The notes below the pieces were generated by a model. The model searched no databases. It was not told the origin of the DNA and saw nothing but the letters and a program-made list of their open reading frames with translations. The translations under genes were made by a program, and so were the position numbers. From positions 1 to 64,000 of the forward strand of contig JBCDKT010000003.1 of assembly GCA_038746285.1 (NCBI GenBank): 64,000 nt of DNA. Reading direction: 5' to 3'. Below are positions 36,197-44,808 of this stretch, piece by piece. Numbering within the stretch: position 1 is the stretch's first letter; every line of letters starts with the position of its first letter. This DNA comes from Bacteroidota bacterium. GTDB taxonomy: Bacteria; Bacteroidota; Rhodothermia; Rhodothermales; JANQRZ01.

Positions 36197-36634
36197 ATGC
36201 AAACGCTCCTTGCCCTTCTGACCGGCGTCCTGTTCGCGGCCGGGGTCTACCTGATCCTGCGGCGCAACATGCTGCGGATGATCTTCGGCCTCGTGCTGCT
36301 CTCGAACGCGGTCAACCTGCTCGTCTTCAGCATGGGCCGCGTCGAGCGCCTCGCCCCGCCGCTCGTGGCGCCGGGCGAGGTCGCCCCGCTCGTGGCCGTG
36401 GCGAACCCGCTGCCGCAAGCGCTCGTGCTGACGGCGGTCGTGATCGGGTTCGGGCTGATCTCGTTCGCGCTGGTGCTCGTCTACCGCAGCTTCGTCACGC
36501 TCGGCACCGTCGAGACCGACGCGCTCGGGCCGGAAGACCTCGGCAGCGAAGCCGCCGCGCCGGAGCCGCCCCCTTGGGTTCAGGCGCAGATCGCCGAACC
36601 AACCACTGCCCTCCCCGAACCCGTAGCCCGATGA
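36197..36634 (+). CDS. mrpC: Mrp Na+/H+ antiporter subunit C
   Basis: NuoK-like membrane subunit of the Mrp complex. The 145-residue product has three helices: [19 protein letters not shown], then [19 protein letters not shown] and a third from about residue 74 ([20 protein letters not shown]). The conserved VNL and the polar residues between helices fit MrpC/NuoK. A hydrophilic Pro-rich tail follows, longer than in most MrpC proteins. Its last codon overlaps the start of mrpD by four bases (ATGA). Confidence 0.92.
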   Translation: MQTLLALLTGVLFAAGVYLILRRNMLRMIFGLVLLSNAVNLLVFSMGRVERLAPPLVAPGEVAPLVAVANPLPQALVLTAVVIGFGLISFALVLVYRSFVTLGTVETDALGPEDLGSEAAAPEPPPWVQAQIAEPTTALPEPVAR

Positions 36635-38145
36635 GCTGGCTTCTCGTCTTGCCGGTCCTGATCCCGCTCGCCACGGCGACGCTTGCGCTCCTGGCGCGGC
36701 GGTCGCTGGCGGCGCAGCGCGTGGTGAGCGTCACCGGTGCCGTCGCCCTGCTCGTCGCGGCCGGCGTGCTGATGGCCGGGATCGTCGAGGACGGCGTGCA
36801 GGCGCTCCAGGTCGGGGCGTGGGCCGCGCCGTTCGGGATCACGCTTGTGGCCGATCTCCTCGGCGCGGTGATGGTGCTCATCACGGCGATCGTCGGCCTC
36901 GCCGCGATTGTCTACTCGCTGGCCTCGGTCGATCCCGAGCGCGAGCGCTTCCACTACCATGTGCTCTACCACGTCCTGCTGATGGGCGTCTGCGGGACGT
37001 TTCTGACGGGCGACCTGTTCAACCTCTACGTCTGGTTCGAGGTGCTGTTGATCTCGTCGTTCGTCCTCCTCGTGCTGGGCAACGAACGGGCGCAGGTGCG
37101 GGGCGCGGTCGTCTACGTCTTTGTCAACCTCGTCGGGTCGCTGTGCTTCCTCGCGGCGATTGGGATGCTCTACGGCATCGCGGGGACCCTCAACTTCGCC
37201 GACCTCGCGCTCCGCCTCGCCGAGACCGACGCGCCCGGCCTCGTGACAGCGGTCTCGATGCTCTTCCTGATCGCCTTCGGGATCAAGGCGGCCGTCTTCC
37301 CGCTCTTCTTCTGGCTCCCGGCGTCGTACCACACCCCGCCGATCGCGGTCGCCGCCATCTTCGCCGGGCTGCTGACCAAAGTTGGGGTCTACGCGCTGAT
37401 TCGCACGTTCACGCTCCTCTTCACCCAGGACATCGGGTGGACCCACACGATCCTGCTCTGGGTGGCGGGGCTGACGATGGTGACGGGCGTGCTCGGCGCG
37501 GCGTCGCAGTCGGACGTGCGCAAGATTCTGAGCTTCCACATCGTGAGCCAGATCGGGTACATGGTGATGGGGCTCGCGCTCTTCACCCCGCTCGCGCTCG
37601 TCGGGGCGGTGTTCTACATCGTCCACCACATCATCGTCAAGGCGAACCTATTCCTCGTCGCGGGCCTCGCCGAGCGGCTCGTCGGGTCGTTCGAGCTAGA
37701 CAATCTCGGTGGGCTCTACCGGGCGCACCCGTGGCTGGCGGTACTGTTCATCGTCCCGGCGTTCTCGCTGGCGGGTTTCCCGCCGCTCTCGGGGTTCTGG
37801 GCGAAGCTGATCCTGATCAAGGCCGGCCTCGACGCGCAGGCGTGGGGGATCGTGGCGGTCGCGCTCGTGGTCGGCGTTTTAACGCTCTTTTCGATGACCA
37901 AAATCTGGAATGGGGCGTTCTGGAAGCCACTGGCTGACGGACTCGCACCTCGGTCGGCGCGCGGCGTCGTGCTGATGGCGAGTCCGGTGGCGGCGCTGGC
38001 GGTGCTCACGCTCGTGATCGGCCTCTGGGCCGAGCCCTTCTTCGCCTTCGCCACCGACGCTGCTGCGGCCCTGCTCGACCCGGCGGCCTACATCGATGCT
38101 GTGCTGGGCGAGTCGGCCGGCCTCCCTTCTCACCTCTCACCATGA
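36631..38145 (+). CDS. mrpD: Mrp Na+/H+ antiporter subunit D
   Basis: NuoM/NuoN-like subunit, 504 residues, one of the two large antiporter-type channel subunits. It shows the conserved core [19 protein letters not shown], the lysine-containing helix [24 protein letters not shown] and [15 protein letters not shown], and the broken-helix region [17 protein letters not shown]. The start ATG at 36631 overlaps mrpC by four bases and the stop overlaps mrpE by four bases, so the C-D-E block is translationally coupled. No repeat or gap interrupts it. Confidence 0.94.
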   Translation: MSWLLVLPVLIPLATATLALLARRSLAAQRVVSVTGAVALLVAAGVLMAGIVEDGVQALQVGAWAAPFGITLVADLLGAVMVLITAIVGLAAIVYSLASVDPERERFHYHVLYHVLLMGVCGTFLTGDLFNLYVWFEVLLISSFVLLVLGNERAQVRGAVVYVFVNLVGSLCFLAAIGMLYGIAGTLNFADLALRLAETDAPGLVTAVSMLFLIAFGIKAAVFPLFFWLPASYHTPPIAVAAIFAGLLTKVGVYALIRTFTLLFTQDIGWTHTILLWVAGLTMVTGVLGAASQSDVRKILSFHIVSQIGYMVMGLALFTPLALVGAVFYIVHHIIVKANLFLVAGLAERLVGSFELDNLGGLYRAHPWLAVLFIVPAFSLAGFPPLSGFWAKLILIKAGLDAQAWGIVAVALVVGVLTLFSMTKIWNGAFWKPLADGLAPRSARGVVLMASPVAALAVLTLVIGLWAEPFFAFATDAAAALLDPAAYIDAVLGESAGLPSHLSP

Positions 38146-38720
38146 AGCTCTTCCTGCTCAACATCCTGCTGGCGCTGCTGTGGGCGGCGGTGAGCGGCTC
38201 GTTCGAGCCGGTGACGCTCGCGGCGGGCTTCGCGCTCGGCTACCTCGTGCTGCTGCTCGCGCGCCCCGCCTTCGGGGCGTCGGGGTACTACGCCGGGCTG
38301 TGGCGGGGCCTCGCCTTCGCCGCGTTCTACGTGTGGGAGCTGTTGCTGTCGAGCGTGCGCGTGGCCTTCGACGTACTCACGCCGCGCCTCCGCGCGCAGC
38401 CGGGGATCGTCGCCGTCCCGCTCGACGCCCAGACTGACCTCGAGATGACGACGCTCGCCAACCTCATCTCGCTCACGCCCGGCACGCTCTCGCTCGACGT
38501 CTCGCCCGACCGCCGGACGCTCTACGTCCACGCGATGTACCTCGGCGACGGCCCCGACGCGCTCCGGGCTAACCTCAAGGAGCAGATCGAGCGCCGCGTG
38601 CTCGCGCTCTTTCGCCCCTCCGACGTGTCCTCTCCTGACACGACTTCGCTATCTCCGCTTCGGCCCGATAAGGAGCATGGTCCCGACCGGGAAACGGCTG
38701 CGGAGCACAACGTGGGCTAG
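38142..38720 (+). CDS. mrpE: Mrp Na+/H+ antiporter subunit E
   Basis: Small Mrp subunit, 192 residues. Two to three hydrophobic segments near the N terminus ([35 protein letters not shown]) are followed by a soluble domain with the conserved [21 protein letters not shown] hydrophilic C-terminal tail of about 30 residues is longer than usual. It overlaps the mrpD stop by four bases and is the last gene of the operon, so the seven modules run F, G, A+B, C, D, E. Confidence 0.92.
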   Translation: MKLFLLNILLALLWAAVSGSFEPVTLAAGFALGYLVLLLARPAFGASGYYAGLWRGLAFAAFYVWELLLSSVRVAFDVLTPRLRAQPGIVAVPLDAQTDLEMTTLANLISLTPGTLSLDVSPDRRTLYVHAMYLGDGPDALRANLKEQIERRVLALFRPSDVSSPDTTSLSPLRPDKEHGPDRETAAEHNVG

Positions 38721-38767
38721 CTGCCCACGCCTTTCTACACCTCACACCTAACCTAACAGGTACTAAC

Positions 38768-39313
38768 ATGCGACACCTCTTAGCTCTCACGCTCGCTGCG
38801 TTTCTCTTCGCTGCGCCCGCCGCCGCTCAGGGAATGAACCACGACCCGATCACGATGGCCGAAGTCGAAGCCGCCCAGCAGGCCTGGGGTGAAGGCATCG
38901 TCTCCATCGGTCAGGTCTACACCAACGGCGGCGACTTCCGCGCCCGTGCCATGGACCACATCCTGACGCACTACGCCTACGGAGCCAACCAGACCATCCT
39001 CTTCAAGCCGACCCTCGCCGCCGAGGACCAGTTCCGTGGGGACTTCGCCGGGGCGCTGAGTTATTTCGTCGGGACCGATGGGACCGAGGACGGCGGCTTC
39101 GCCATCGCGCCGTACACCAACGTCCGCTGGGAGAACGAAGGCACCGTCATCTCCGAAAACGGTGACATGGCTATGGCCATGGGGAACTACTTCTTCACCG
39201 GCACCGACGGCGGCGAGACGAAGGTCGAGTACACCTTCGGCTACGCTAAAGACCGGAACGGCGACCTGGAGATCGTGCTCCACCACAGCTCGCTCCCGTT
39301 CAGCGCGAACTAA
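38768..39313 (+). CDS. Secreted SnoaL/NTF2-like protein
   Basis: Predicted secreted or periplasmic protein of 181 residues with a signal peptide (residues 1 to about 21, ending AAAQG). The mature part (AEVEAAQQAWGEGIVSIGQVYTNGGDFRARA... GNYFFTGTDGGETKVEYTFGYA) has the length and layout of a SnoaL/NTF2-like fold. Such proteins are sometimes annotated as phosphoribosyl-AMP cyclohydrolase in error; no catalytic signature of that enzyme is visible. Function is unknown. It follows the mrp operon without overlap and has its own gap of 47 bases. Confidence 0.7.
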   Translation: MRHLLALTLAAFLFAAPAAAQGMNHDPITMAEVEAAQQAWGEGIVSIGQVYTNGGDFRARAMDHILTHYAYGANQTILFKPTLAAEDQFRGDFAGALSYFVGTDGTEDGGFAIAPYTNVRWENEGTVISENGDMAMAMGNYFFTGTDGGETKVEYTFGYAKDRNGDLEIVLHHSSLPFSAN

Positions 39314-39392
39314 CGGCGGCCTGTGTTGCCCGTTTCACCGCGGCGGCCTGGGGCACTAGGCTTCAGGCCGCCGCTCTATTCTTGCCCCTCCC

Positions 39393-40487
39393 ATGCCTCT
39401 TCTACCCGCCGCACGCCGCCTCGCTCTTGCCACCGCTGCCCTGCTCCTCGCCGCGCCCGCCGCGACCGCCCAACTCTCGCTCGGCAATGACCTCCGCCTC
39501 GACCTCGCCGGCGGCGTCCAACCGCGCTCGAGCGTCGGCGTCGAGGAGAACGCCGAGGACGAGACTCGCTACGGCTTCGGCCTCCGCCGCGCCCGCATCC
39601 AGGCCCGCGTCCTCTACCGCGACCTCGGCGGGGTCGAGTACGACGTCGAGGGCGGCTCGGGGTCGATTGAGAGCGTGGACCTCTTCGCGTTCGCCAACCT
39701 CACTAAGCAGGTCCAGGCGCGCGTCGGCTACTTCCCCATCGCCCAGCCCGCAGGCGGCATCCTCACCCCCTACTTCCTCATCGACGCCGTGGACCGCGCC
39801 GCCATCGACGAGCGCTGGCTCGCCGGCACCCTCGGCGGCGACGGCCGTGACCTCGGGGCCGACGTCACCTACGCCGGTGACCGGACGACGCTCTCACTGG
39901 CGGTCCACAACGGCTTCGGCACGTTCCAGCGCGGGACCAACAACTTCCGCGAGGGCATCTCAGGCGACGACGTGGTCAACGGCGCGGAGACGCCGGGGCT
40001 GGCCCTCTCCTCGGTCGCGATCTACGAGCCGGGGTCGGGCGTCGAGGTCGGCGTCTACGGCGGCTTCAACGGGGCCAACCCCGACCGGACCGACCGGGGG
40101 GCCGGCGGCCGGGACTACACGAGCGGCGGCGCACACGTCTACTGGGGCGGTTCGCCCGGCAGCCAGCCCGTCCGCCTCAAGCTCGACGCGATCGCGCTCC
40201 GCTACGACGACGACGGCGACGGCTCGCAGGACCAGGCCGGTCTCTCGGCCTTCGGGGCCGTCCGGGTCTTCGGCTACGGCGAAGCCTTCGCCCGCGCCGA
40301 GCGCTACTGGAACGACACGGACCGCTCCGGCGACGACTTCCTCACCGCCGGCCTCAGCTACAGCCCCAGCGCAGCCCGCGGCGCTCCGTACCACCGCGCC
40401 CGCCTGACGCTGGCCTACCACTTCCGCACGAGCGACGTCCTCGACAACGCCCACCTCGTCGTCCTCCAGGGACAGATCATCTTCTGA
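39393..40487 (+). CDS. Outer-membrane porin, phosphate-selective porin O/P-like
   Basis: Predicted outer-membrane beta-barrel of 364 residues with a signal peptide (to about residue 26). The body alternates polar and apolar residues in short strands (GFGLRRARIQARVLYRDLGG, DLFAFANLTKQVQARVGYFP), a pattern seen in the phosphate-selective porin O/P family, and it ends in Phe as barrel proteins often do (...LQGQIIF). Substrate cannot be judged; phosphate selectivity is the family label only. It is flanked by a small secreted protein and an antiporter, with no shared operon evident. Confidence 0.8.
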   Translation: MPLLPAARRLALATAALLLAAPAATAQLSLGNDLRLDLAGGVQPRSSVGVEENAEDETRYGFGLRRARIQARVLYRDLGGVEYDVEGGSGSIESVDLFAFANLTKQVQARVGYFPIAQPAGGILTPYFLIDAVDRAAIDERWLAGTLGGDGRDLGADVTYAGDRTTLSLAVHNGFGTFQRGTNNFREGISGDDVVNGAETPGLALSSVAIYEPGSGVEVGVYGGFNGANPDRTDRGAGGRDYTSGGAHVYWGGSPGSQPVRLKLDAIALRYDDDGDGSQDQAGLSAFGAVRVFGYGEAFARAERYWNDTDRSGDDFLTAGLSYSPSAARGAPYHRARLTLAYHFRTSDVLDNAHLVVLQGQIIF

Positions 40488-40547
40488 CCGGCTCCGCCCG
40501 GCGACACCGACGAGACAGAGGTACTGTCTCAGCAGGGCACGGGCGGT

Positions 40548-40555
40548 TACCTTTC
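40548..40555 (+). promoter_or_regulatory. Candidate -7 box for the CPA2 antiporter
   Basis: TACCTTTC matches 7 of 8 positions of TAnnTTTG and lies 23 bases before the start at 40578. No TTG at the usual spacing was seen. Confidence 0.3.
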
Positions 40556-40577
40556 CCGCAGCCGCACCCTACGTCCG

Positions 40578-42575
40578 ATGCCGCTCGCCGTCACGCTCCC
40601 GTTTCTCCGCGAAGTCGCCATCCTGCTCGTAGCGAGCGTCGGGATCGCCTACCTCTGCTACCGCCTCCGGCTCGTCCCGATCGTCGGGTTTCTGCTGGCC
40701 GGGGTGCTCGTCGGGCCAGGGGCGCTCGGGCTGGTGGATGACGGCGACTTCGTCCGGCAGGCGGCCGAGGTCGGCGTGATCCTGCTGCTGTTCACGATCG
40801 GCGTTGAGTTCTCGCTGGAGAAGCTGGCGCGGATCGGGCGGGCGATCTTCCTCGGCGGCGGCGTGCAAACGCTCGGGACGACGGCGCTCGTGGCGGGCCT
40901 GCTCGCCGCGCTCGGGGTCGAGGTCGGGCCGGCGGTCTTCACGGGCTTCCTCGTCGCACTGTCCTCGACGGCAATTGTGCTGAAGCTCCTCGCCGAGCGC
41001 GCCGAGACAGACACCCCGCCGGGACGGCTCACGCTCGCGGTCCTCATCTTCCAGGACCTCGCGGTCGTCGTGATGGTCCTCCTCGTGCCGACCCTCGCCG
41101 GGGCCGGCGGCTCGGCGCTCGACACGGCGTGGGCGCTCGGCAAGGCGGCGCTCGTCGTGGCGTTCGTGCTCGTCGGGGCGCGGCGCGCGATTCCGTGGAT
41201 GCTCGACCGGCTGGCGAAGACGCGGCGGACCGAGCTGCTGCTGCTGGCCGTCGTCGCGGTGTGCTTCGGGACGGCGTGGCTGACGAGCCTCGCCGGGGTG
41301 AGCCTCGCGCTCGGCGCGTTCCTCGCGGGCCTCGTGGTCTCGGAGAGCCACTACGCCGAGGCGGCCGTCGCGGACGTGCTCCCGCTCCAGACCGTCTTCA
41401 ACGCCGTCTTCTTCGTCTCGATCGGGATGCTGCTCGACGTCGGGTTCGTCGCGGCGAACCTGGGCCTCGTGCTCGCGGCAGTCGTCGGCGTGTTCGCGAT
41501 TAAGGCGCTGCTCGTCGCGCTCGCCGTCCTCGTGCTGAAGTGGCCCGCGCGGACGGCGACAGCGGTCGCGCTCGCGCGCGCGCCGATCGGCGAGTTCTCG
41601 TTCGTCCTGGTGCTCGAAGGCAACCGGTTCGGGCTGACCCCGGGCGGGCTCGGGGCTGACGGGGAGCAGCTGTTCGTGGCGACGGCGGTCGTGCTGATGC
41701 TGCTGACGCCGTTTCTGCTCGCCGCCGGGCCGCGCCTCGGCGAGCGCCTCGGGCGCCGCTGGCCGGGGTCCGCGCCGGAGACCGTCGAGGCCGAGGTCGA
41801 GATGGAGGACCACACGATCGTCGTCGGCTACGGCCCGGCCGGGCAGCGGCTCGGGCGCGTCCTCCACAACACCGGCATCCCGTTCGTGGTGGTGGACCTC
41901 AACCCGGAGAACGTCGAGGCCGCGCAAGAGGCCGGGTTCGAGGCCTTCTACGGCGACATCGGGCGGCACCACCTCCTGGAGACCGTCGGCGTCGAGCGCG
42001 CGAAGGTGTGCGTCGTCGCCATCAACGACCGGACGGCGACCGAGCGTGCCATTCGCCTCGCCCGCTACCACAACCCGACACTCCAGATCATCGTCCGCTC
42101 GCGCTTCATCGCGGACGTAGAGCCGCTCCACGAGGCCGGGGCCGACGTCGTCGTGCCCGAGGAGCTGGAGACGACGGTGCGGCTCTTCAGCCAGGTGCTC
42201 GGGTCGTACTTCGTGCCGCCGGACGAGGTCGCCCGCCAGGTGAGCCTGGTCCGGGCGGGCGACTACGAGGTGCTGCGCGGGAGCATCCAGGAGGCGCACC
42301 TGATGGTGCTCCAGGGCCTCGACGAAGAGGGCCTCCACACCCGCGCCGTCGCCGTGCGCGCCGGGGCACCCGCCGCCGGCGCGACGCTCGCCGACCTCGC
42401 CCTCCGGCGCCGGCACGGCCTGACGGTCCTCGCCGTCCGGCGTGGCCGCGAGACCATCGGCAGCCCGGCGGGCGACTTCCACGTCGAGGCCGGGGACCGC
42501 CTCGTGCTCGTCGGGGCCGCGGCCCAGTTCGCCGCCTGCGCCGACCTCTTCCGTACCCCGGAGCCGGTAGAGTAG
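40578..42575 (+). CDS. CPA2-family cation:proton antiporter with TrkA-N and TrkA-C domains
   Basis: Inner-membrane monovalent cation/proton antiporter of the Kef/Ros type, 665 residues. About 12 helices include LVPIVGFLLAGVLVGPGALG near the N terminus and FLVALSSTAIVLKLL. From about residue 412 a cytoplasmic TrkA-N Rossmann domain begins (IVVGYGPAGQRLGRVL, then VVVDLNPENVEAAQEAGF), and a TrkA-C domain follows from about 580 (LADLALRRRHGLTVLAVRRG). The domains suggest nucleotide or glutathione-adduct control, as in KefC. K+ or Na+ as the ion is not settled by the sequence. Confidence 0.92.
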   Translation: MPLAVTLPFLREVAILLVASVGIAYLCYRLRLVPIVGFLLAGVLVGPGALGLVDDGDFVRQAAEVGVILLLFTIGVEFSLEKLARIGRAIFLGGGVQTLGTTALVAGLLAALGVEVGPAVFTGFLVALSSTAIVLKLLAERAETDTPPGRLTLAVLIFQDLAVVVMVLLVPTLAGAGGSALDTAWALGKAALVVAFVLVGARRAIPWMLDRLAKTRRTELLLLAVVAVCFGTAWLTSLAGVSLALGAFLAGLVVSESHYAEAAVADVLPLQTVFNAVFFVSIGMLLDVGFVAANLGLVLAAVVGVFAIKALLVALAVLVLKWPARTATAVALARAPIGEFSFVLVLEGNRFGLTPGGLGADGEQLFVATAVVLMLLTPFLLAAGPRLGERLGRRWPGSAPETVEAEVEMEDHTIVVGYGPAGQRLGRVLHNTGIPFVVVDLNPENVEAAQEAGFEAFYGDIGRHHLLETVGVERAKVCVVAINDRTATERAIRLARYHNPTLQIIVRSRFIADVEPLHEAGADVVVPEELETTVRLFSQVLGSYFVPPDEVARQVSLVRAGDYEVLRGSIQEAHLMVLQGLDEEGLHTRAVAVRAGAPAAGATLADLALRRRHGLTVLAVRRGRETIGSPAGDFHVEAGDRLVLVGAAAQFAACADLFRTPEPVE

Positions 42576-42630
42576 CGGAATATTAACGGTTGAACCCGAA
42601 CCCGCGCCCGCGCGCTTAGTATGAGCGCCG

Positions 42631-42638
42631 TAGTTTGC
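42631..42638 (+). promoter_or_regulatory. Candidate -7 box for ispG
   Basis: TAGTTTGC lies 20 bases before the ATG at 42659 and is identical to the octamer upstream of the polysaccharide exporter. No TTG at the usual spacing is present. Confidence 0.3.
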
Positions 42639-42658
42639 CGCACACCCATCCCTCTCAG

Positions 42659-44128
42659 ATGGAGCGTCCCCGCCGTATCAGCCGCGCCGTTCACGTCGGC
42701 CCCGTCCAGATCGGGGGCGGCGCCCCGATCTCCGTCCAGTCGATGACAACGGGGAAGACGCACGACGTGGAGAAGTGCGTGGCTGAGATCACCCGCCTCG
42801 CCGAGGCCGGGGCCGACGTGGTCCGCATCGCCGTCCCGCGCCCGGAGGATGCCGACGCCCTGGCCGAGGTCGCCGACGGCAGCCCAGTGCCCGTCGTGGC
42901 TGACATCCACTTCAACTACAAGTACGCGCTCAAGGCCATCGAGTCGGGCGTGGCGAAGGTGCGGATCAACCCCGGCAACATCGGCAAGGCGGAGTGGGAG
43001 CGCGAGGTGCTGCTGGCGGCGAAGGAGAAGGGCGTCCCGATCCGCATCGGGGTCAACTCGGGCTCGCTCGAAAAGGACATCCTCGACAAGTACGGCTACC
43101 CGCAGCCCGAGGCGCTCTTCGAGTCCGCGATGCGGCACGTCGAGGTCTGCGAGCGCGTCGGGTTCGAGGACCTCGTGATCTCGGTCAAGCACTCGGACGT
43201 GTTCTTCATGATCCAGAGCTACCGACTCCTCGCCGAGCGCACCGACTACCCCCTCCACCTCGGCGTCACCGAGTCGGGCTCGCTCGAGTCCGGCACGATC
43301 AAGTCCTCCATCGGCATCGGCAGCCTGCTCGCCGACGGCATCGGGGACACGATCCGCGTCTCGCTCTCGGCCGACTCGATCCACGAGGTCAAGGTCGGGC
43401 ACCGCATCCTGAAGTCGCTCCGACTCGGCCGCCCCGGCGTCAACATCATCGCGTGCCCGACCTGCGGCCGCCTCGCGGGCGACCTGATCTCGATTGTGGA
43501 GGAGGTCGAGGCGGCGGTTGAGAAGGCGAACTTCGAGAAGGACCTCAACGTGGCGCTGATGGGCTGCGCGGTCAACGGCCCGGGCGAGGCCGCCGGGGCC
43601 GACCTCGGCGTGTCGCTCGGGCGCGGGCGGGCGCACCTGTTCAAGCACGGCGAGATCATCCGCACCGTCCCCGAGGACACCATCGTCGAGGCCGTCCTCG
43701 AAACCATCGCCGCGTGGGACGACGACCCCGAGCCGGAGGAGGAGGCCCCCGCGCCCGCCGCCGAAGAGCCGAAGCACGGCATGGCTGCCAAACTTCCCGG
43801 CTCCAAACCGAAGAAACCGCCCACGCCGAAGAACGAGACCCCCGGCCCAGCCGCCCAGAAAGCGCGCGTTCCGACCCGTCCGCCCGGCGCCAAGCCGAAA
43901 AAAGCGGCGAAGCCTGCCGCCGAGAAGCCGAAGCGCAGCGCGCCCGCCCGTCCCCCCGGTGCCAAACCAAAGAAAGCGCCCGCCCCAGCCGGGGCAAAGC
44001 CAAACGGTGTGCCCGCCCGGCCGCCGGGCCTCAAGCCGAAAAAGGTGCCTGCGCCGGTCGCAAAAAAAGCCAAGAAGCCGGCGGGCAGTAAGCCGGCGCG
44101 GCCTGCTCGTCTCGAAGTGGAGACGTAG
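42659..44128 (+). CDS. ispG: (E)-4-hydroxy-3-methylbut-2-enyl-diphosphate synthase with Lys/Pro-rich tail
   Basis: Iron-sulfur enzyme of the MEP pathway that reduces the cyclic diphosphate MEcPP to HMBPP. The core (about residues 1-362) has the N-terminal PISVQSMTTGKTHD segment, Cys266 and Cys269 (CPTCGRL), Cys303 and Glu310 (GCAVNGPGEA) as expected 4Fe-4S ligands. Unusually, about 125 extra residues follow, starting near residue 363: an acidic Glu/Pro link, then a Lys/Pro/Ala-rich tail with four variants of the unit RPPGxKPKK (LPGSKPKK, RPPGAKPKK twice, RPPGLKPKK). The ATG at 42659 is preferred over a TTG 8 codons upstream. Confidence 0.93.
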   Translation: MERPRRISRAVHVGPVQIGGGAPISVQSMTTGKTHDVEKCVAEITRLAEAGADVVRIAVPRPEDADALAEVADGSPVPVVADIHFNYKYALKAIESGVAKVRINPGNIGKAEWEREVLLAAKEKGVPIRIGVNSGSLEKDILDKYGYPQPEALFESAMRHVEVCERVGFEDLVISVKHSDVFFMIQSYRLLAERTDYPLHLGVTESGSLESGTIKSSIGIGSLLADGIGDTIRVSLSADSIHEVKVGHRILKSLRLGRPGVNIIACPTCGRLAGDLISIVEEVEAAVEKANFEKDLNVALMGCAVNGPGEAAGADLGVSLGRGRAHLFKHGEIIRTVPEDTIVEAVLETIAAWDDDPEPEEEAPAPAAEEPKHGMAAKLPGSKPKKPPTPKNETPGPAAQKARVPTRPPGAKPKKAAKPAAEKPKRSAPARPPGAKPKKAPAPAGAKPNGVPARPPGLKPKKVPAPVAKKAKKPAGSKPARPARLEVET

Positions 44129-44154
44129 CGCTTCGGTGCAGCCGAACTCGACCG

Positions 44155-44697
44155 CTACGCGGCTCGCGCGCTGAGGGCGCGGACGGTCCGCACGAGTTGG
44201 TGCTGGTGGTGCTCGATGTGGGCTTCGAGGAAGCGGAGCGTCTGGGCGATCGTCATCGGCCCGGCGACCGCATGCATCACGAGCCCCTCGTCCGCCAGGT
44301 CAGGCGGCAGCGTCTCGGCCACGCGGTGCCACTGCGCGCCCGCTTCGCCCCACGCTTGCCGGAGTTCACCCAGGCTCACCTCGCCGGTCGGCTCGATCCC
44401 GACGCCGTCGGGGACCTTGAACTTCGACGGGGTGCGCATCGCCCGGACGAGGCCGTCCACCGACTTCGCCGACGGCTCGCCGAACCGCTTCCGGCCCTCG
44501 CCCTTCTCGATCTGCCGCCCCGCGACGTGCCCCAGGCCGCGCTCGACGATCAGCAGGTGCTCGCCGATGCCGAGTGGCGACCACGCCTTCGAGGTGGGTG
44601 CCTGGCCGAGCTGCTCCGGCGGGATCGAGTCGAGGCCGGCGAGAAACTCGGCCCGGCGGGCGTCGAGGGGATCGAGAAAGGCAGCGAGGTCAGGCAT
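44155..44697 (-). CDS. DinB-like four-helix protein
   Basis: A 180-residue protein of the DinB/YfiT-like superfamily, small four-helix bundles that can be metal-dependent S-transferases using bacillithiol or mycothiol. Visible are AWSPLGIGEHLLIVERGLGH in the first half and HIEHHQHQLV near the C terminus, giving the His residues expected to bind a metal. The frame is open 26 codons upstream, but ATG at 44697 gives a normal N terminus (MPDLAAFLDPLDARRAEF). It is convergent with ispG across 26 bases. The substrate is unknown. Confidence 0.8.
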   Translation of the reverse strand: MPDLAAFLDPLDARRAEFLAGLDSIPPEQLGQAPTSKAWSPLGIGEHLLIVERGLGHVAGRQIEKGEGRKRFGEPSAKSVDGLVRAMRTPSKFKVPDGVGIEPTGEVSLGELRQAWGEAGAQWHRVAETLPPDLADEGLVMHAVAGPMTIAQTLRFLEAHIEHHQHQLVRTVRALSARAA

Positions 44698-44808
44698 GGG
44701 GCAGTGAGACGGTGAGCGAAGCGAGCAGCGAAGGTACTGTACCCATCGCCACCCGCGCGTGTGGAGGCAAGGCACACCTCGTCCCTACGGGTCGGCACTA
44801 TGCCAGCG

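Noticed and set aside
38768-39313. Phosphoribosyl-AMP cyclohydrolase annotation for the small secreted protein
   Set aside because: It has a signal peptide and lacks the His/Cys zinc motifs of that enzyme.
40569-42482. A 637-codon minus-strand frame opposite the CPA2 antiporter
   Set aside because: Hydrophilic Arg/Asp/His-rich sequence mirrors the antisense of a membrane protein; no start context or domain.
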